Below the pieces are notes generated by a model. The model worked only from the letters and a program-made list of their open reading frames with translations, was not told the DNA's origin and searched no databases. Position numbers and translations under genes: made by a program. 64,000 bases of DNA, taken from contig NZ_JAFUSK010000048.1 in the NCBI RefSeq assembly GCF_017471675.1, forward strand, positions 1-64,000. The letters run 5' to 3'. This DNA is from Pseudobutyrivibrio sp. Lineage in GTDB: Bacteria > Bacillota > Clostridia > Lachnospirales > Lachnospiraceae. This document shows, piece after piece, positions 17,615 through 26,004 of this stretch (within the stretch, counting starts at the first letter, position 1; the number at the start of each line of letters is the position of its first letter).

Positions 17615-17956
17615 TTAGAATCCTAGTCCACCTGGCATCTTTGGCATAGATGCTGCTGTAATCTCATCAATCTTGTGAAGTGCTTCGTTTGTTGCTGCCA
17701 TAACAAGGTCTTCAAGCATTTCTACATCATCTGGGTCTACTGCCTCTGGGTCGATGTGTACCTTTGTGATTTCCTTTGCGCCTGTAGCTGTTACCTCTAC
17801 AACACCGCCACCGGCTGTGCCTGTAACCTCTGTTTCCTCAAGCTTTGCCTGAGCCTCTTCCATCTGACGCTGCATACGCTGAGCCTGCTTCATAAGGTTA
17901 GCCATGTTAGCTCCACCCATTGCTCCGCCTGGAAATCCGCCTCTTCCTTTACCCAT
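17615..17956 (-). CDS. ybaB: Nucleoid-associated protein YbaB/EbfC
   Basis: A 113-residue small DNA-binding protein of the YbaB/EbfC family, a dimer with a tweezer-like shape. The family core is clear: ANLMKQAQRMQRQMEEAQAKLEE, then a glycine-rich turn, then VEVTATGAKEITKVHIDPE. The glycine-rich N-terminus and the GG-rich C-terminus are typical. It lies between dnaX and recR, the usual order. Confidence 0.96.
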   Translation of the reverse strand: MGKGRGGFPGGAMGGANMANLMKQAQRMQRQMEEAQAKLEETEVTGTAGGGVVEVTATGAKEITKVHIDPEAVDPDDVEMLEDLVMAATNEALHKIDEITAASMPKMPGGLGF

Positions 17957-17998
17957 ATCTTTAATCCTCCATTTTCTATCTGGTTAATGTTACGTAGA

Positions 17999-19591
17999 CT
18001 ATTCAGGGTCTACTTCTATTTCAATTCCTTTGCTAGCGAAGAAATCACGGATATCTGTCTTGGAATCCTGTGAGCTTACGCTGCCGGAATTAATCTCTAC
18101 TTTAATCTTTACAGTCTTGTTTATCAGGGCTTCGATAGCCTTAGAAATCTCTTCGATGACCTCTGGTCTGTTTACGAAATCACCTGCCATGCGCTCGCTT
18201 CCCTGTGGCTGGTCGAATATAAGCACTAATTCCCCTAGCTCGTTAACTGTAATGGTAGTAACTTCTTTCAGGTACATCTTAATGTTTGGTGGTACCTTGC
18301 CTAGCACATTACCCCAGCTGGATGCCACCTGCTTTACCTCTTCTGGCACTGCTGCTGGAAGTGGCTCCTTCTTCACTGGTGCGGCACTTGTAGCTGGCGC
18401 CTGTCCTGCTATAGGTGGGGCCATTACCACTGACACACCCTTTTCTACCTTTTTCTCAAGGTTCGCCATTCTATTGTTAAGAGCGGAAATATCCTGCTCC
18501 ATCTCTGGCTTGCACAGCTTGATAAGTGCAATCTCAATCAGAACTCGCTTACCGCTTGCATACTTAATATCATTAGAAAGTGCTGAGAGAACTTGAATAT
18601 ATCGCATCAAAATCTCTGTGTCAACCATCTTGGCTTCTTCTTTTAATAAAGCCAGATTATCAGAAGACATTTCAAGCACATCCTCCATATCATCTGAACT
18701 CTTTAGAAGCATCAGGTTTCTAAGATACCAGGTAAAATCTATTACAAACTGGTTCAGGTCACGACCCTGAGTAATTATCTCCTCTAAGATGCCGATGCAC
18801 TGGGTAATTTCCCCATTAATGATATGGCGAAGCAATCTGGAGAACACCTCGGTATCGATTGCACCCAGCACCTTTAGCACATTATCATAAGTAAGAGTCT
18901 GGCCTATGTAAAACGCGATACACTGATCCAGCAGGCTTAGGCCATCACGCATAGAACCATCTGCCGCCTTGGCAATGTAGCGGATTGCCTTATCCTCTAC
19001 CTCTACCCCTTCCTTATCCATCAGCTCCTTTAGACGGGCCGCTATAGTGTCGATGGAAATACGATGGAAATCGTACCTCTGGCATCGGCTAAGGATAGTG
19101 ATTGGAATCTTGTGTACCTCTGTTGTAGCCAGAATAAACACAACATAAGAAGGTGGCTCCTCTAAGGTCTTAAGCAAGGCATTGAAGGCGCCGGTACTAA
19201 GCATGTGCACCTCGTCGATAATGTAAACCTTGTATTTACCTTCTGTAGGAGGATATGCCACCTCCTCTACTATCTGTCGGATGCTATCTACACCGTTGTT
19301 TGAGGCAGCATCCATTTCTATTACATTCATGGAATTGCCGGCTGTGATGGATTTGCACATGGCACATTCCATACATGGACAGCCGTCCACAGGATTCTCG
19401 CAGTTGATGGTGCGGGCAAGAATCTTTGCGATAGTTGTCTTACCGGTACCTCTGGTTCCTGTGAAAAGATATGCATGTCCTATACGGTCACTCTTTATCT
19501 GATTCTTTAAAGTTGTCACGATGTGGTCCTGGCCCTTAACATCCTCGAAGGTTTGTGGCCTGAACTTTCTATATAATGCCATATAAGACAT
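17999..19591 (-). CDS. dnaX: DNA polymerase III subunit gamma/tau
   Basis: A 530-residue clamp-loader ATPase. N-terminal MSYMALYRKFRPQTFEDVKGQ is the family start. Walker A GTRGTGKT lies near residue 45, a cysteine-rich zinc module follows (CENPVDGCPCMECAMC), then the DEVHML Walker B and the ATTEVHKIP sensor. Domain III and an Ala/Pro-rich tau linker follow, with a C-terminal tail. I see no A-run slippage site that would clearly make a separate gamma form. It is the first gene of dnaX-ybaB-recR. Confidence 0.97.
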   Translation of the reverse strand: MSYMALYRKFRPQTFEDVKGQDHIVTTLKNQIKSDRIGHAYLFTGTRGTGKTTIAKILARTINCENPVDGCPCMECAMCKSITAGNSMNVIEMDAASNNGVDSIRQIVEEVAYPPTEGKYKVYIIDEVHMLSTGAFNALLKTLEEPPSYVVFILATTEVHKIPITILSRCQRYDFHRISIDTIAARLKELMDKEGVEVEDKAIRYIAKAADGSMRDGLSLLDQCIAFYIGQTLTYDNVLKVLGAIDTEVFSRLLRHIINGEITQCIGILEEIITQGRDLNQFVIDFTWYLRNLMLLKSSDDMEDVLEMSSDNLALLKEEAKMVDTEILMRYIQVLSALSNDIKYASGKRVLIEIALIKLCKPEMEQDISALNNRMANLEKKVEKGVSVVMAPPIAGQAPATSAAPVKKEPLPAAVPEEVKQVASSWGNVLGKVPPNIKMYLKEVTTITVNELGELVLIFDQPQGSERMAGDFVNRPEVIEEISKAIEALINKTVKIKVEINSGSVSSQDSKTDIRDFFASKGIEIEVDPE

Positions 19592-19615
19592 AACAATTAC
19601 CTACCCTTTTATTTA

Positions 19616-20689
19616 TTAATCACCGAAGCTAATGCCGATTCGCTTAGCCTCTTCTATCATCTGGCAATCTGGCTCTACTACCTTTAGCTTGCCTGCCACC
19701 TTTTCAAGTGGGATTCGCTTAGTCTTGCCATCTACCATTGCAATCATGTTGCCGAAATCGCCCTCCATGATAGCTGCTGCAGCTGCAGAACCAAGACGTG
19801 TGCAAAGCACTCTATCGTATGGATCTGGGCTACCGCCTCGCTGCATGTGGCCTGGCACTGTAACACGTACCTCGATGCCTGTTTCCTTTTGGATTCTATC
19901 AGCGATTTCATAGGAAACAGATGGATACTTAGAAGTCTCAAGCTTCTTCTTGTAATCCTTCTTAGAAAGCTTAGCGTCTTCCTTGGAAATAGCACCCTCG
20001 GCAACCGCAAGAATAGTGAAGCCCTTGCCCTCTTCCGCACGATGATTGATAGCCTTAACTACCTTTTTGATATCGTATGGAATCTCAGGAAGCAGGATGA
20101 TATCAGCACCAGATGCAACACCTGCATACAGTGTAAGCCAGCCTACCTTGTGTCCCATAACCTCTACGATGAACACGCGGCTATGTGATGATGCTGTAGT
20201 GTGAATGCAGTCGATGGTGTTACATGCAATATCAATAGCACTCTGGAAACCAAATGTTACATCTGTTCCAAAGATATCGTTATCGATTGTCTTTGGAAGA
20301 TGGATGATGTTAAGGCCCTCTTCCCTAAGAAGATTAGCTGTCTTCTGTGTTCCGTTACCACCAAGGATAACCAGGCAGTTAAGATTCAGCTTGTAGTAGT
20401 TAGACTTCATAGCCTCTACCTTATCAAGGCCATTTTCATCAGGCTCACGCATGAGCTTGAATGGCTGACGGCTAGAGCCCAATATTGTGCCACCACGTGT
20501 AAGAATTCCTGAGAAATCCTGGCTGGTAAGAAGCCTGTAATCCCCATAAATCAGGCCCTTATAACCATTGAAGAAGCCGTAAACCTCCAGGTCCTTCACA
20601 TTGGCTGCCAAGCCCTTAACAACACCACGCATAGCAGCGTTTAACGCCTGGCAGTCACCACCACTTGTAAGCATTCCGATTCTAAGCAT
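19616..20689 (-). CDS. pfkA: 6-phosphofructokinase, ATP type of the group III lineage
   Basis: A 357-residue phosphofructokinase that phosphorylates fructose 6-phosphate in glycolysis. Motifs: TSGGDCQALNA at the N-terminus, GGNGTQKTAN, PKTIDND, VEVMGHKVGW and the GHMQRGGSPDPYDR region. The glycine of GGNGT is the ATP-type residue, whereas pyrophosphate enzymes have aspartate there. The lysine of PKTIDND is typical of group III and PPi enzymes and differs from PGTIDND of the E. coli type. The asparagine in GGNGT replaces the usual acidic residue. ATP is the likely donor; the mixed signature leaves some doubt. Confidence 0.9.
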   Translation of the reverse strand: MLRIGMLTSGGDCQALNAAMRGVVKGLAANVKDLEVYGFFNGYKGLIYGDYRLLTSQDFSGILTRGGTILGSSRQPFKLMREPDENGLDKVEAMKSNYYKLNLNCLVILGGNGTQKTANLLREEGLNIIHLPKTIDNDIFGTDVTFGFQSAIDIACNTIDCIHTTASSHSRVFIVEVMGHKVGWLTLYAGVASGADIILLPEIPYDIKKVVKAINHRAEEGKGFTILAVAEGAISKEDAKLSKKDYKKKLETSKYPSVSYEIADRIQKETGIEVRVTVPGHMQRGGSPDPYDRVLCTRLGSAAAAAIMEGDFGNMIAMVDGKTKRIPLEKVAGKLKVVEPDCQMIEEAKRIGISFGD

Positions 20690-20742
20690 AGTCCTTCTCC
20701 TTCCTGTAACCCCTTATTATTTTGTTCTTATCTTTGGTTCGC

Positions 20743-22176
20743 CTACTGCATTTCGATAACTCGGCGAACGTAATTGTATATTCTCTCTGTAGAAGCAATT
20801 CCAAGGCGCTCCTTTGGAGTATGAATATCGTAAAGCTCTGGACCGATTGATACTGCATCAAGTCCTGGTAGCTTAGATGCTAAAAGTCCGCACTCTACAC
20901 CTGCGTGCATTGTCTCAACGATTGCATCCTCGCCTGTCATTTCTTTATATAAAGCTACAAGCTCATCTCTGAATGTAGATTCACGCTTGAACTCCCATGC
21001 TGGGTACTCGCCATGAGTAGATGTCTTGCAACCAAAGCCCTCTGCAATCATTCTTACCTTGCGCATAAGAGCGGCCTTTGCGCTATCTACTGAGCTTCTA
21101 AGTGAGAATGAGAACTTAAGCTCGTCCTCAAGTAAGTTAAGAATTCCTAAGTTTAATGAAGTCTCAACTAAGCCCTCGATATCGTGACTCATTGCCTGAA
21201 CACCGTTTGGTAAAGAAAGAATTAACTCTACCATCTTTCTTGTATCTGCTGGGTTTACGCCATCAACTACTACATTGCCTTCAGACTTGATTTCGATTTT
21301 CATCTCTGGGTCTGTAACTGCGTATTCGTTCTTAATTGCGGCAGCCTCTGCCTCCATAGCCTTGATAGCTTCAGCGTTTGTAACCACCTTTGCTGTAGTT
21401 GCGCGTGGGATAGCATTATCCTTTGTACCACCTACATAATCTGCAAGGCAAACATCTGCTGTATCAGTACCTGCTGCAAGGATTCTGTTTACCATCTGTG
21501 TAGCATTAGCTCTACCCTTGATGATTTCTGTACCTGAGTGTCCACCTGTACAATCCTTAACTTCGATTGAAACAAGTGCGCCCTTAACTGATTCCTTCTT
21601 AAATGGGTACTCAATATCCATTCTGCATCCACCGGCACATCCGCTAAGGAAATGTCCCTCTTCCTCAGAATCAAGGTTAAGCATCTTGCGACCCTTAAGC
21701 ATCGATACATCGATGCCTGCTGCACCTTCCATACCAACTTCCTCAGATACTGTGATGATTACCTCAAGACGTGGGTGCTTAAGTGTATCATCCTCTAAGA
21801 TTGCAAGTGCCATTGCTACTGCGATTCCATCATCACCGCCAAGTGTTGTGCCCTTAGCTGTAACGAATCCATCAACTACCTCAAGATCAAGACCTTCTGT
21901 AAGCATGTCCTTCTTGCAATCTGGCTCCTGCTCAGCAACCATATCCATGTGGCCCTGAAGGATAAGTGGTGCAACACCTTCCATTCCCTCAGATGCTTCC
22001 TTAATCATGATTACGTTGTAAAGGTCATCTGTGTAATATTCAAGATTGTGTGCCTTTGCAAATTCTACAAGATATGCACTAATCTTTTCCTCGTGATAAC
22101 TTGGGTGAGGGATACTACAAATCTCCTCGAAATAATGAAATACTCTTTCTGGCTGTAAACCTGCTAAAACTGCCAT
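20743..22176 (-). CDS. pepD: Aminoacyl-histidine dipeptidase (PepD, M20)
   Basis: A 477-residue cytosolic zinc dipeptidase of family M20C that splits Xaa-His and other dipeptides. The N-terminal FHYFEEICSIPHPSYHEE and the metal-site motifs LQGHMDMV, GDDGIAVAMALAIL, EEVGMEGA and HSGTEIIKGRANA are all intact. The C-terminal HAGVECGLL and PELYDIHTPKERL segments also fit PepD. Length is normal. The 150-bp leader holds a stable three-part hairpin, reported separately. Confidence 0.96.
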   Translation of the reverse strand: MAVLAGLQPERVFHYFEEICSIPHPSYHEEKISAYLVEFAKAHNLEYYTDDLYNVIMIKEASEGMEGVAPLILQGHMDMVAEQEPDCKKDMLTEGLDLEVVDGFVTAKGTTLGGDDGIAVAMALAILEDDTLKHPRLEVIITVSEEVGMEGAAGIDVSMLKGRKMLNLDSEEEGHFLSGCAGGCRMDIEYPFKKESVKGALVSIEVKDCTGGHSGTEIIKGRANATQMVNRILAAGTDTADVCLADYVGGTKDNAIPRATTAKVVTNAEAIKAMEAEAAAIKNEYAVTDPEMKIEIKSEGNVVVDGVNPADTRKMVELILSLPNGVQAMSHDIEGLVETSLNLGILNLLEDELKFSFSLRSSVDSAKAALMRKVRMIAEGFGCKTSTHGEYPAWEFKRESTFRDELVALYKEMTGEDAIVETMHAGVECGLLASKLPGLDAVSIGPELYDIHTPKERLGIASTERIYNYVRRVIEMQ

Positions 22177-22218
22177 TTTTAAAATTACTTCCTTTCTATT
22201 TCTAACATCTATTCAGAA

Positions 22219-22268
22219 TCTCCATTCGCAAAATCACAGTTTCACTGTTTTCCTTTTGCTCATGGAGA
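22219..22268 (-). promoter_or_regulatory. Structured leader hairpin upstream of pepD
   Basis: Three stacked perfect helices: TCTCCAT/ATGGAGA (22219-22225 with 22262-22268), GCAAAA/TTTTGC (22228-22233 with 22254-22259) and ACAGT/ACTGT (22236-22240 with 22244-22248), closed by a 3-nt loop and joined by small internal loops. It lies 43 bp before the pepD start. I recognise no riboswitch class; orientation and transcription are inferred from pepD. Confidence 0.5.
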
Positions 22269-22280
22269 GTTCTCACCAAA

Positions 22281-22330
22281 TTAATGCAACTATGATTTTT
22301 TATGCAAGCATAAAATCATAGTTACATTAA
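22281..22330 (-). terminator. Long hairpin after the tocopherol-cyclase-like gene
   Basis: Near-perfect arms (AACTATGATTTT...ATGC with its complement, extended by TTAATG/CATTAA) form a stem of about 20 bp beginning at the stop codon. The T-run after it is weak (TTAATTTGG), so it may act as an RNA-stabilising element as much as a terminator. Confidence 0.6.
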
Positions 22331-23601
22331 CTTGGCTCTGAATAGATGCCATACTCGCAACCTATATTATAGGCTTCCATATCATCCACAAGCTCCCATT
22401 TCCACTCAGCCTTTTTATTAGCTGTAGTGTCCTTGGTCTTTAGGATTTTCTTATATAGCTTAATCTCGCCTGTACCATTGCCGCCATTCCACAGATTGTT
22501 ATGGCGCTTCTCACCGTTTGGAGCCTCGTAATTAATCAGAAGCATATCCTCCTTATCACAGGTAATTTTCGCTTCAAGCTTGGCAAGAGGTGTCTCCTGG
22601 GTGATTTCCCATACTACCTGCTCGCCATCTGTATTGCAATTGAAATCTGTGCTGGTGAGAGTCCAAAAACGAGAGAAGTTAAACTCGTAAGGCTGACCCT
22701 CATACCAAAAAGCACCAAGAATAACATCGTCAAAGCTATGACCTGTTCTTACCTTAGGACGGCCACCGCCAATATCAAATGCACTGTTATCTAGCCACTT
22801 ACCTGATATTTTACTCTTAATATGTGATGAAGCAAGCCATACCCATGGGGATGTGAAGTCCTTGCCCCAGTTCTTATCTGCGTAGCCATAGCAGCTATCT
22901 GGACTAACTTCATATTCTACACCATCTAGTATAACTGAGCCACTAAATAATGTCTTCATGCCCTCTGCATGCCAGAACATTTCAAATGCCTCTATCTCAC
23001 GTGATGCCCAGCCTGCGCCGTAGCCCACGTTGAAAGCTATCTGCTTTTCGATGTTAAGGTCCCAAACCATCTTACCTGCCTGACACATCCACTCTGGATG
23101 AGCCTTTGCATCCGCCTCTGTCACCTCTACCTTACCAAGAGTACGGCTTTCTGAGCAGAAACAATCCTCTGCACTAATAAGAAATGGAACATCTTCCTTA
23201 ATATTAACCTTGTTCCAGCCAAAGAAGCGATGCATCTGCTTAGCGCCTTCGCCCCAGCAGCCGACCTTCACCATCATGTAAGATGGCTTCACGCCCGATG
23301 CTTTATTCTCTGGCAGCTGGCCAAACACTGGCTCGTCCCCACCAAGCTCAGGATTAATAGTAAAAAACTCTATAAAGAAAGCCTTTTCCTCGCCCGTCTG
23401 TTTGTTATGACCGGTGAAGCTGTGCCACCACCAGTCATACCCCTCACTGGCAAGAGCTCCCTTTAGCATAAAATCATCTCTTGTTATATCCGAATGGTTA
23501 AAGCTATGCTCGATAAGCTTGTCCTTCACATCAAGCCCATCGATTTTTTCAAGTACTGTCTCCCCAATTTGACTAAGCTTCTCTTTCACCATAATTCTCA
23601 C
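22327..23601 (-). CDS. Tocopherol-cyclase-like family protein
   Basis: A 424-residue soluble protein. The pattern fits the tocopherol cyclase-like/lipocalin-fold family (PF14249 as I recall): GYDWWWHSFTG near residue 54, then FNVGYGAGWASRE, SPDSCYGYADKNWGKDFTSPWVWLASS and the RFWTLTS region. An anaerobic bacterium does not make tocopherol, so the substrate is unknown; a hydrophobic ligand or lipid-related role is inference. The frame begins MRIMVKEKL; the second methionine may be the true start. It stands alone between greA and pepD. Confidence 0.65.
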   Translation of the reverse strand: MRIMVKEKLSQIGETVLEKIDGLDVKDKLIEHSFNHSDITRDDFMLKGALASEGYDWWWHSFTGHNKQTGEEKAFFIEFFTINPELGGDEPVFGQLPENKASGVKPSYMMVKVGCWGEGAKQMHRFFGWNKVNIKEDVPFLISAEDCFCSESRTLGKVEVTEADAKAHPEWMCQAGKMVWDLNIEKQIAFNVGYGAGWASREIEAFEMFWHAEGMKTLFSGSVILDGVEYEVSPDSCYGYADKNWGKDFTSPWVWLASSHIKSKISGKWLDNSAFDIGGGRPKVRTGHSFDDVILGAFWYEGQPYEFNFSRFWTLTSTDFNCNTDGEQVVWEITQETPLAKLEAKITCDKEDMLLINYEAPNGEKRHNNLWNGGNGTGEIKLYKKILKTKDTTANKKAEWKWELVDDMEAYNIGCEYGIYSEPS

Positions 23602-23671
23602 CCCATTTTCTCATAAAAATCTAATATAAATATACCATTATTTATAGGTAAATTCTATTCTGAAAGTAATA

Positions 23672-23700
23672 TAAAAAAGCCGCTCTATAAAAGCAGCTTT
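23672..23700 (-). terminator. Intrinsic terminator after greA
   Basis: Stem AAGCCGCT (23677-23684) with AGCAGCTT (23692-23699) including one G-U pair, 7-nt loop, followed on the minus strand by TTTTTT. Confidence 0.8.
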
Positions 23701-23708
23701 TGTAATCT

Positions 23709-24212
23709 TTAATATCTCTTTATCTTGTCGTCCTCGTCTGTTGTTGATTTATCAATCAACCTAATCTCCACTTCATAGGAATAATCATCGTTTACTTTTA
23801 CCATGACTCTATCGCCTACATGCTTGCCACGTATTGCAGCTCCTAGTGGTGATTCTATGGAAATTAGCCCTTTAAGTGAGTTACCTCGGATACTTGTAAC
23901 GAGCTTATATGTTTCCTCACAATCGTCCTCTGGGATGTAGATTGTTACTGTGTTATTGATTCCTACTTCGTCATCGGCACTGCTATCATCTACTACTTCA
24001 GCAAACTTTAGCATCTTCTCCAAATAGCGAATACGGCTATCATTCATGTTCTTGGCGCGCTTTGCCTCATGGTACTCAAAATTCTCAGACAAATCTCCTT
24101 GAGCCCTTGTCTCTTTAACTTCATCTAGAAGCTTTGGGCGAAGCACCAGCTTACGCTCATCTATCTCTGCCTGAATCTTTTCTATATCACCCTTTGTAAG
24201 TCTCTCTCCCAT
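23709..24212 (-). CDS. greA: Transcription elongation factor of the GreA family
   Basis: A 167-residue factor that enters the RNA polymerase secondary channel and stimulates cleavage of backtracked RNA. The coiled-coil tip motif GDLSENFEYHEAKR with the acidic pair D and E is intact; the C-terminal FKBP-like domain (about 85-160) includes ESPLGAAIRGKHVGD. The start is ATG (first base 24212), 8 nt after GGAGG. A TTG seven codons upstream lies before that ribosome site and is not needed. The acidic C-terminal tail is a little longer than usual. It follows the Nudix gene closely. Confidence 0.9.
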   Translation of the reverse strand: MGERLTKGDIEKIQAEIDERKLVLRPKLLDEVKETRAQGDLSENFEYHEAKRAKNMNDSRIRYLEKMLKFAEVVDDSSADDEVGINNTVTIYIPEDDCEETYKLVTSIRGNSLKGLISIESPLGAAIRGKHVGDRVMVKVNDDYSYEVEIRLIDKSTTDEDDKIKRY

Positions 24213-24233
24213 TTGTGTTACCTCCGTTTCCAA

Positions 24234-24701
24234 CTACTCTACCACAACTTCTGTCTTCCCTTTAGCCCAATCTGTAATTGCCCTTGCATCTGGAGCAAAC
24301 AAATCTGCTGGAATATCCTGTGGGTCAAAAAATCTATGCTCAAGCACTTCGGAATCCTCATCTGAGATGGTTCCGTCATACTTATTTGTCTTAAAAATCA
24401 CTGCAAGTGAATAGACAACATCCTGGTTTGGATATGTAATCATCCTATCATCACCTGAATACAGGCCAAACAGCTGAAGCTCCTTAACTTCTATACCAAC
24501 CTCTTCCCTAAGCTCTCTTGCAGCAGCTTCCTTATATGTCTCCCCAAGCTCTAATGCCCCGCCTGGTACACACCACTGACCATTATCGCTTCGCTTTTGC
24601 AATAGCACCTGGCCCTTTTCATTTTCCACTAACACGCCACATCCTACAGTCATTATAGTATCGTGACCAATCACTTTTCGTAAATCGCCTATATAGTTCA
24701 T
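24234..24701 (-). CDS. Nudix hydrolase
   Basis: A 155-residue cytosolic enzyme that hydrolyses a nucleoside diphosphate linked to another group. The Nudix box is complete: G-x5-E-x7-REVGI-type signature in GALELGETYKEAAARELREEVGIEV-like order (about residues 48-70, with RELREEVG). The N-terminal strand pattern VGCGVLVENEKGQVLLQKR and WCVPGGALELGE fit ADP-ribose or nucleotide pyrophosphatases, but the substrate cannot be read. It lies 21 bp before the greA start and is probably cotranscribed. Confidence 0.9.
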   Translation of the reverse strand: MNYIGDLRKVIGHDTIMTVGCGVLVENEKGQVLLQKRSDNGQWCVPGGALELGETYKEAAARELREEVGIEVKELQLFGLYSGDDRMITYPNQDVVYSLAVIFKTNKYDGTISDEDSEVLEHRFFDPQDIPADLFAPDARAITDWAKGKTEVVVE

Positions 24702-24925
24702 AAATCTTCATTCCTCTTCTTTCATAGATTACCTATAAATTTTAATTCTTTTTTATGAAATTTCATACGTTATAATCATTATTTTATATGTACATGACTA
24801 CTTATGTATAACTTTTTATTGACATTAATAATTACTACTGATATTATTAATTGGTCTTTTTTTCTTAATTTATCTTTTTCTTTTTAATTCCCACAAAAAG
24901 CATATTAATTTAAGGAGGGATACAT
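24702..24925 (+). promoter_or_regulatory. AT-rich spacer with a consensus promoter for the orphan nuclease-like gene
   Basis: This gene-free stretch is very AT-rich. It carries TTGACA (24819-24824), 17 bp, TATTAT (24842-24847), a near-perfect sigma-A promoter on the plus strand about 70 bp before the presumed translation start. The segment CATATTAATT occurs at 24901-24910 and again at 24923-24932, on each side of the ribosome site AAGGAGGG. Confidence 0.7.
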
Positions 24926-25684
24926 ATTAATTATTTAAAAGCGAAATATAATTCTATTGAAAATAAAATAGCAAATTTAGAAAAGCAAGTTGCCCAACTT
25001 CCAGATGGCGAACTACAATGTAGAACCAATGGAAAATACACGAAATATTATCAACGTATAAACAATAAAACTAATTATATTCCCATGAACAATATATCTT
25101 TGGCAAAGGATTTAGCAACTAAGAAGAAGCTTCAATTAGAATTAAAGCTTCTAAAAAACAAAGCCATGTACATTGACCTATTACTTAGCAATACGGCTGA
25201 GGCAGAGCTTTTACAATATAAATCAAATCCTAAAGTCTGCTCACTTCTTAATGATAATTCAAAAGCTATAAGCATTTCAGAATGGAGCAATGCGCCATAT
25301 AATAAAAACCCAAACTATAAAGAGCAACTTACTTTTCCCTGCCCATCAGGTCAAATAGTACGATCTAAATCTGAAGTCTTTATAGATATGGTGCTTTCTT
25401 CAAACAATATTCCTTATAGATATGAATGTGAGCTTTTACTAAGTAATCATTGTTATTATCCAGATTTCACTTTTAAACATCCAATCACTGGCGAAATCTT
25501 TTATTGGGAGCACTTTGGCATAATGGACAATGAAGATTATGCCTTTGCAGCATTCAATAAGCTTAAACAGTACTATCATCATGGTCTCATACAAGGGAAA
25601 AATCTGATAACCACCTATGAATCTAAGGCCAAGCCTTTCAGCTATAAAGAAGCGGAAGCCGCTATTAGCTTTTTACTTATCTAA
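24926..25684 (+). CDS. Orphan PD-(D/E)XK nuclease-like protein, probable ATT start
   Basis: The frame reads as one protein of 252 residues from ATT at 24926, 6-7 nt after AAGGAGGG. The first in-frame ATG is at 25085 without a ribosome site, and the 53 codons before it look coding: a coiled-coil start, then LPDGELQCRTNGKYTKYYQR. I recall this as a Lachnospiraceae family of unknown function with the same N-terminus. The C-terminal half has V-R-S-K-S-E (about residue 146), YECELLL, YPDFTF and YWEHFG, the spacing of a PD-(D/E)XK nuclease core. Base composition is much more AT-rich than neighbours, suggesting transfer. ATT initiation or a lost ATG start are both possible. Confidence 0.6.
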   Translation: MNYLKAKYNSIENKIANLEKQVAQLPDGELQCRTNGKYTKYYQRINNKTNYIPMNNISLAKDLATKKKLQLELKLLKNKAMYIDLLLSNTAEAELLQYKSNPKVCSLLNDNSKAISISEWSNAPYNKNPNYKEQLTFPCPSGQIVRSKSEVFIDMVLSSNNIPYRYECELLLSNHCYYPDFTFKHPITGEIFYWEHFGIMDNEDYAFAAFNKLKQYYHHGLIQGKNLITTYESKAKPFSYKEAEAAISFLLI

Positions 25685-25727
25685 ATAGGCCTGGTTACTT
25701 TCACATCTTACTGATAGCTCTGCTTAA

Positions 25728-25998
25728 TTGGGCGCGATTTCTACACACCCCCACTACTTTCGTATTTAGCGCCCAACGTAACTTCAATTATTGCCATGTT
25801 TTGGGCGGATTCTTCGCGTAAAGTCACTGTTTACGTTATTCGCGCCCATGAAATCAACTATCAGTGTTATTTCATTGGGCGTGATATTGCTATAAAGCCC
25901 ATATTTCCGTCGATGAGCGCCCAATCCACAAATCAACCTAATATCACCTTGGGCGCAATCTAGCCGCTATCCCCATGTTTTCGTTCCTATGCGCCCAA
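25728..25998. repeat. Four-copy, 74-bp-period array of TTGGGCG-bounded units
   Basis: Four diverged units of 48-50 bp lie at 25728-25776, 25801-25848, 25875-25924 and 25949-25998. Each opens with TTGGGCG and closes with CGCCCAA (CGCCCAT in unit 2), so unit ends are complementary. Starts are 73, 74 and 74 bp apart. A weaker internal core (CCCAY, TTTNCGT) and spacers resembling ATCAAC-TAAT-ATCACC are also shared. It lies between the orphan nuclease-like gene and the ATP synthase terminator and fills most of a 380-bp gene-free stretch (25685-26066). No open frame or known RNA family is apparent. Confidence 0.85.
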
Positions 25999-26004
25999 TC
26001 CACA

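Noticed and set aside
17999-19591. Programmed frameshift making a short gamma form of DnaX
   Set aside because: No clear A-run slippage site with a following stem was found in the frame.
22219-22268. Known riboswitch or T-box before pepD
   Set aside because: No conserved riboswitch core or T-box sequence (UGGN, stem I motifs) is visible; only a simple stacked hairpin.
25728-25998. CRISPR array
   Set aside because: The repeated units are imperfect, 48-50 bp long and paired only at their ends; the spacers resemble each other and no cas gene is near.
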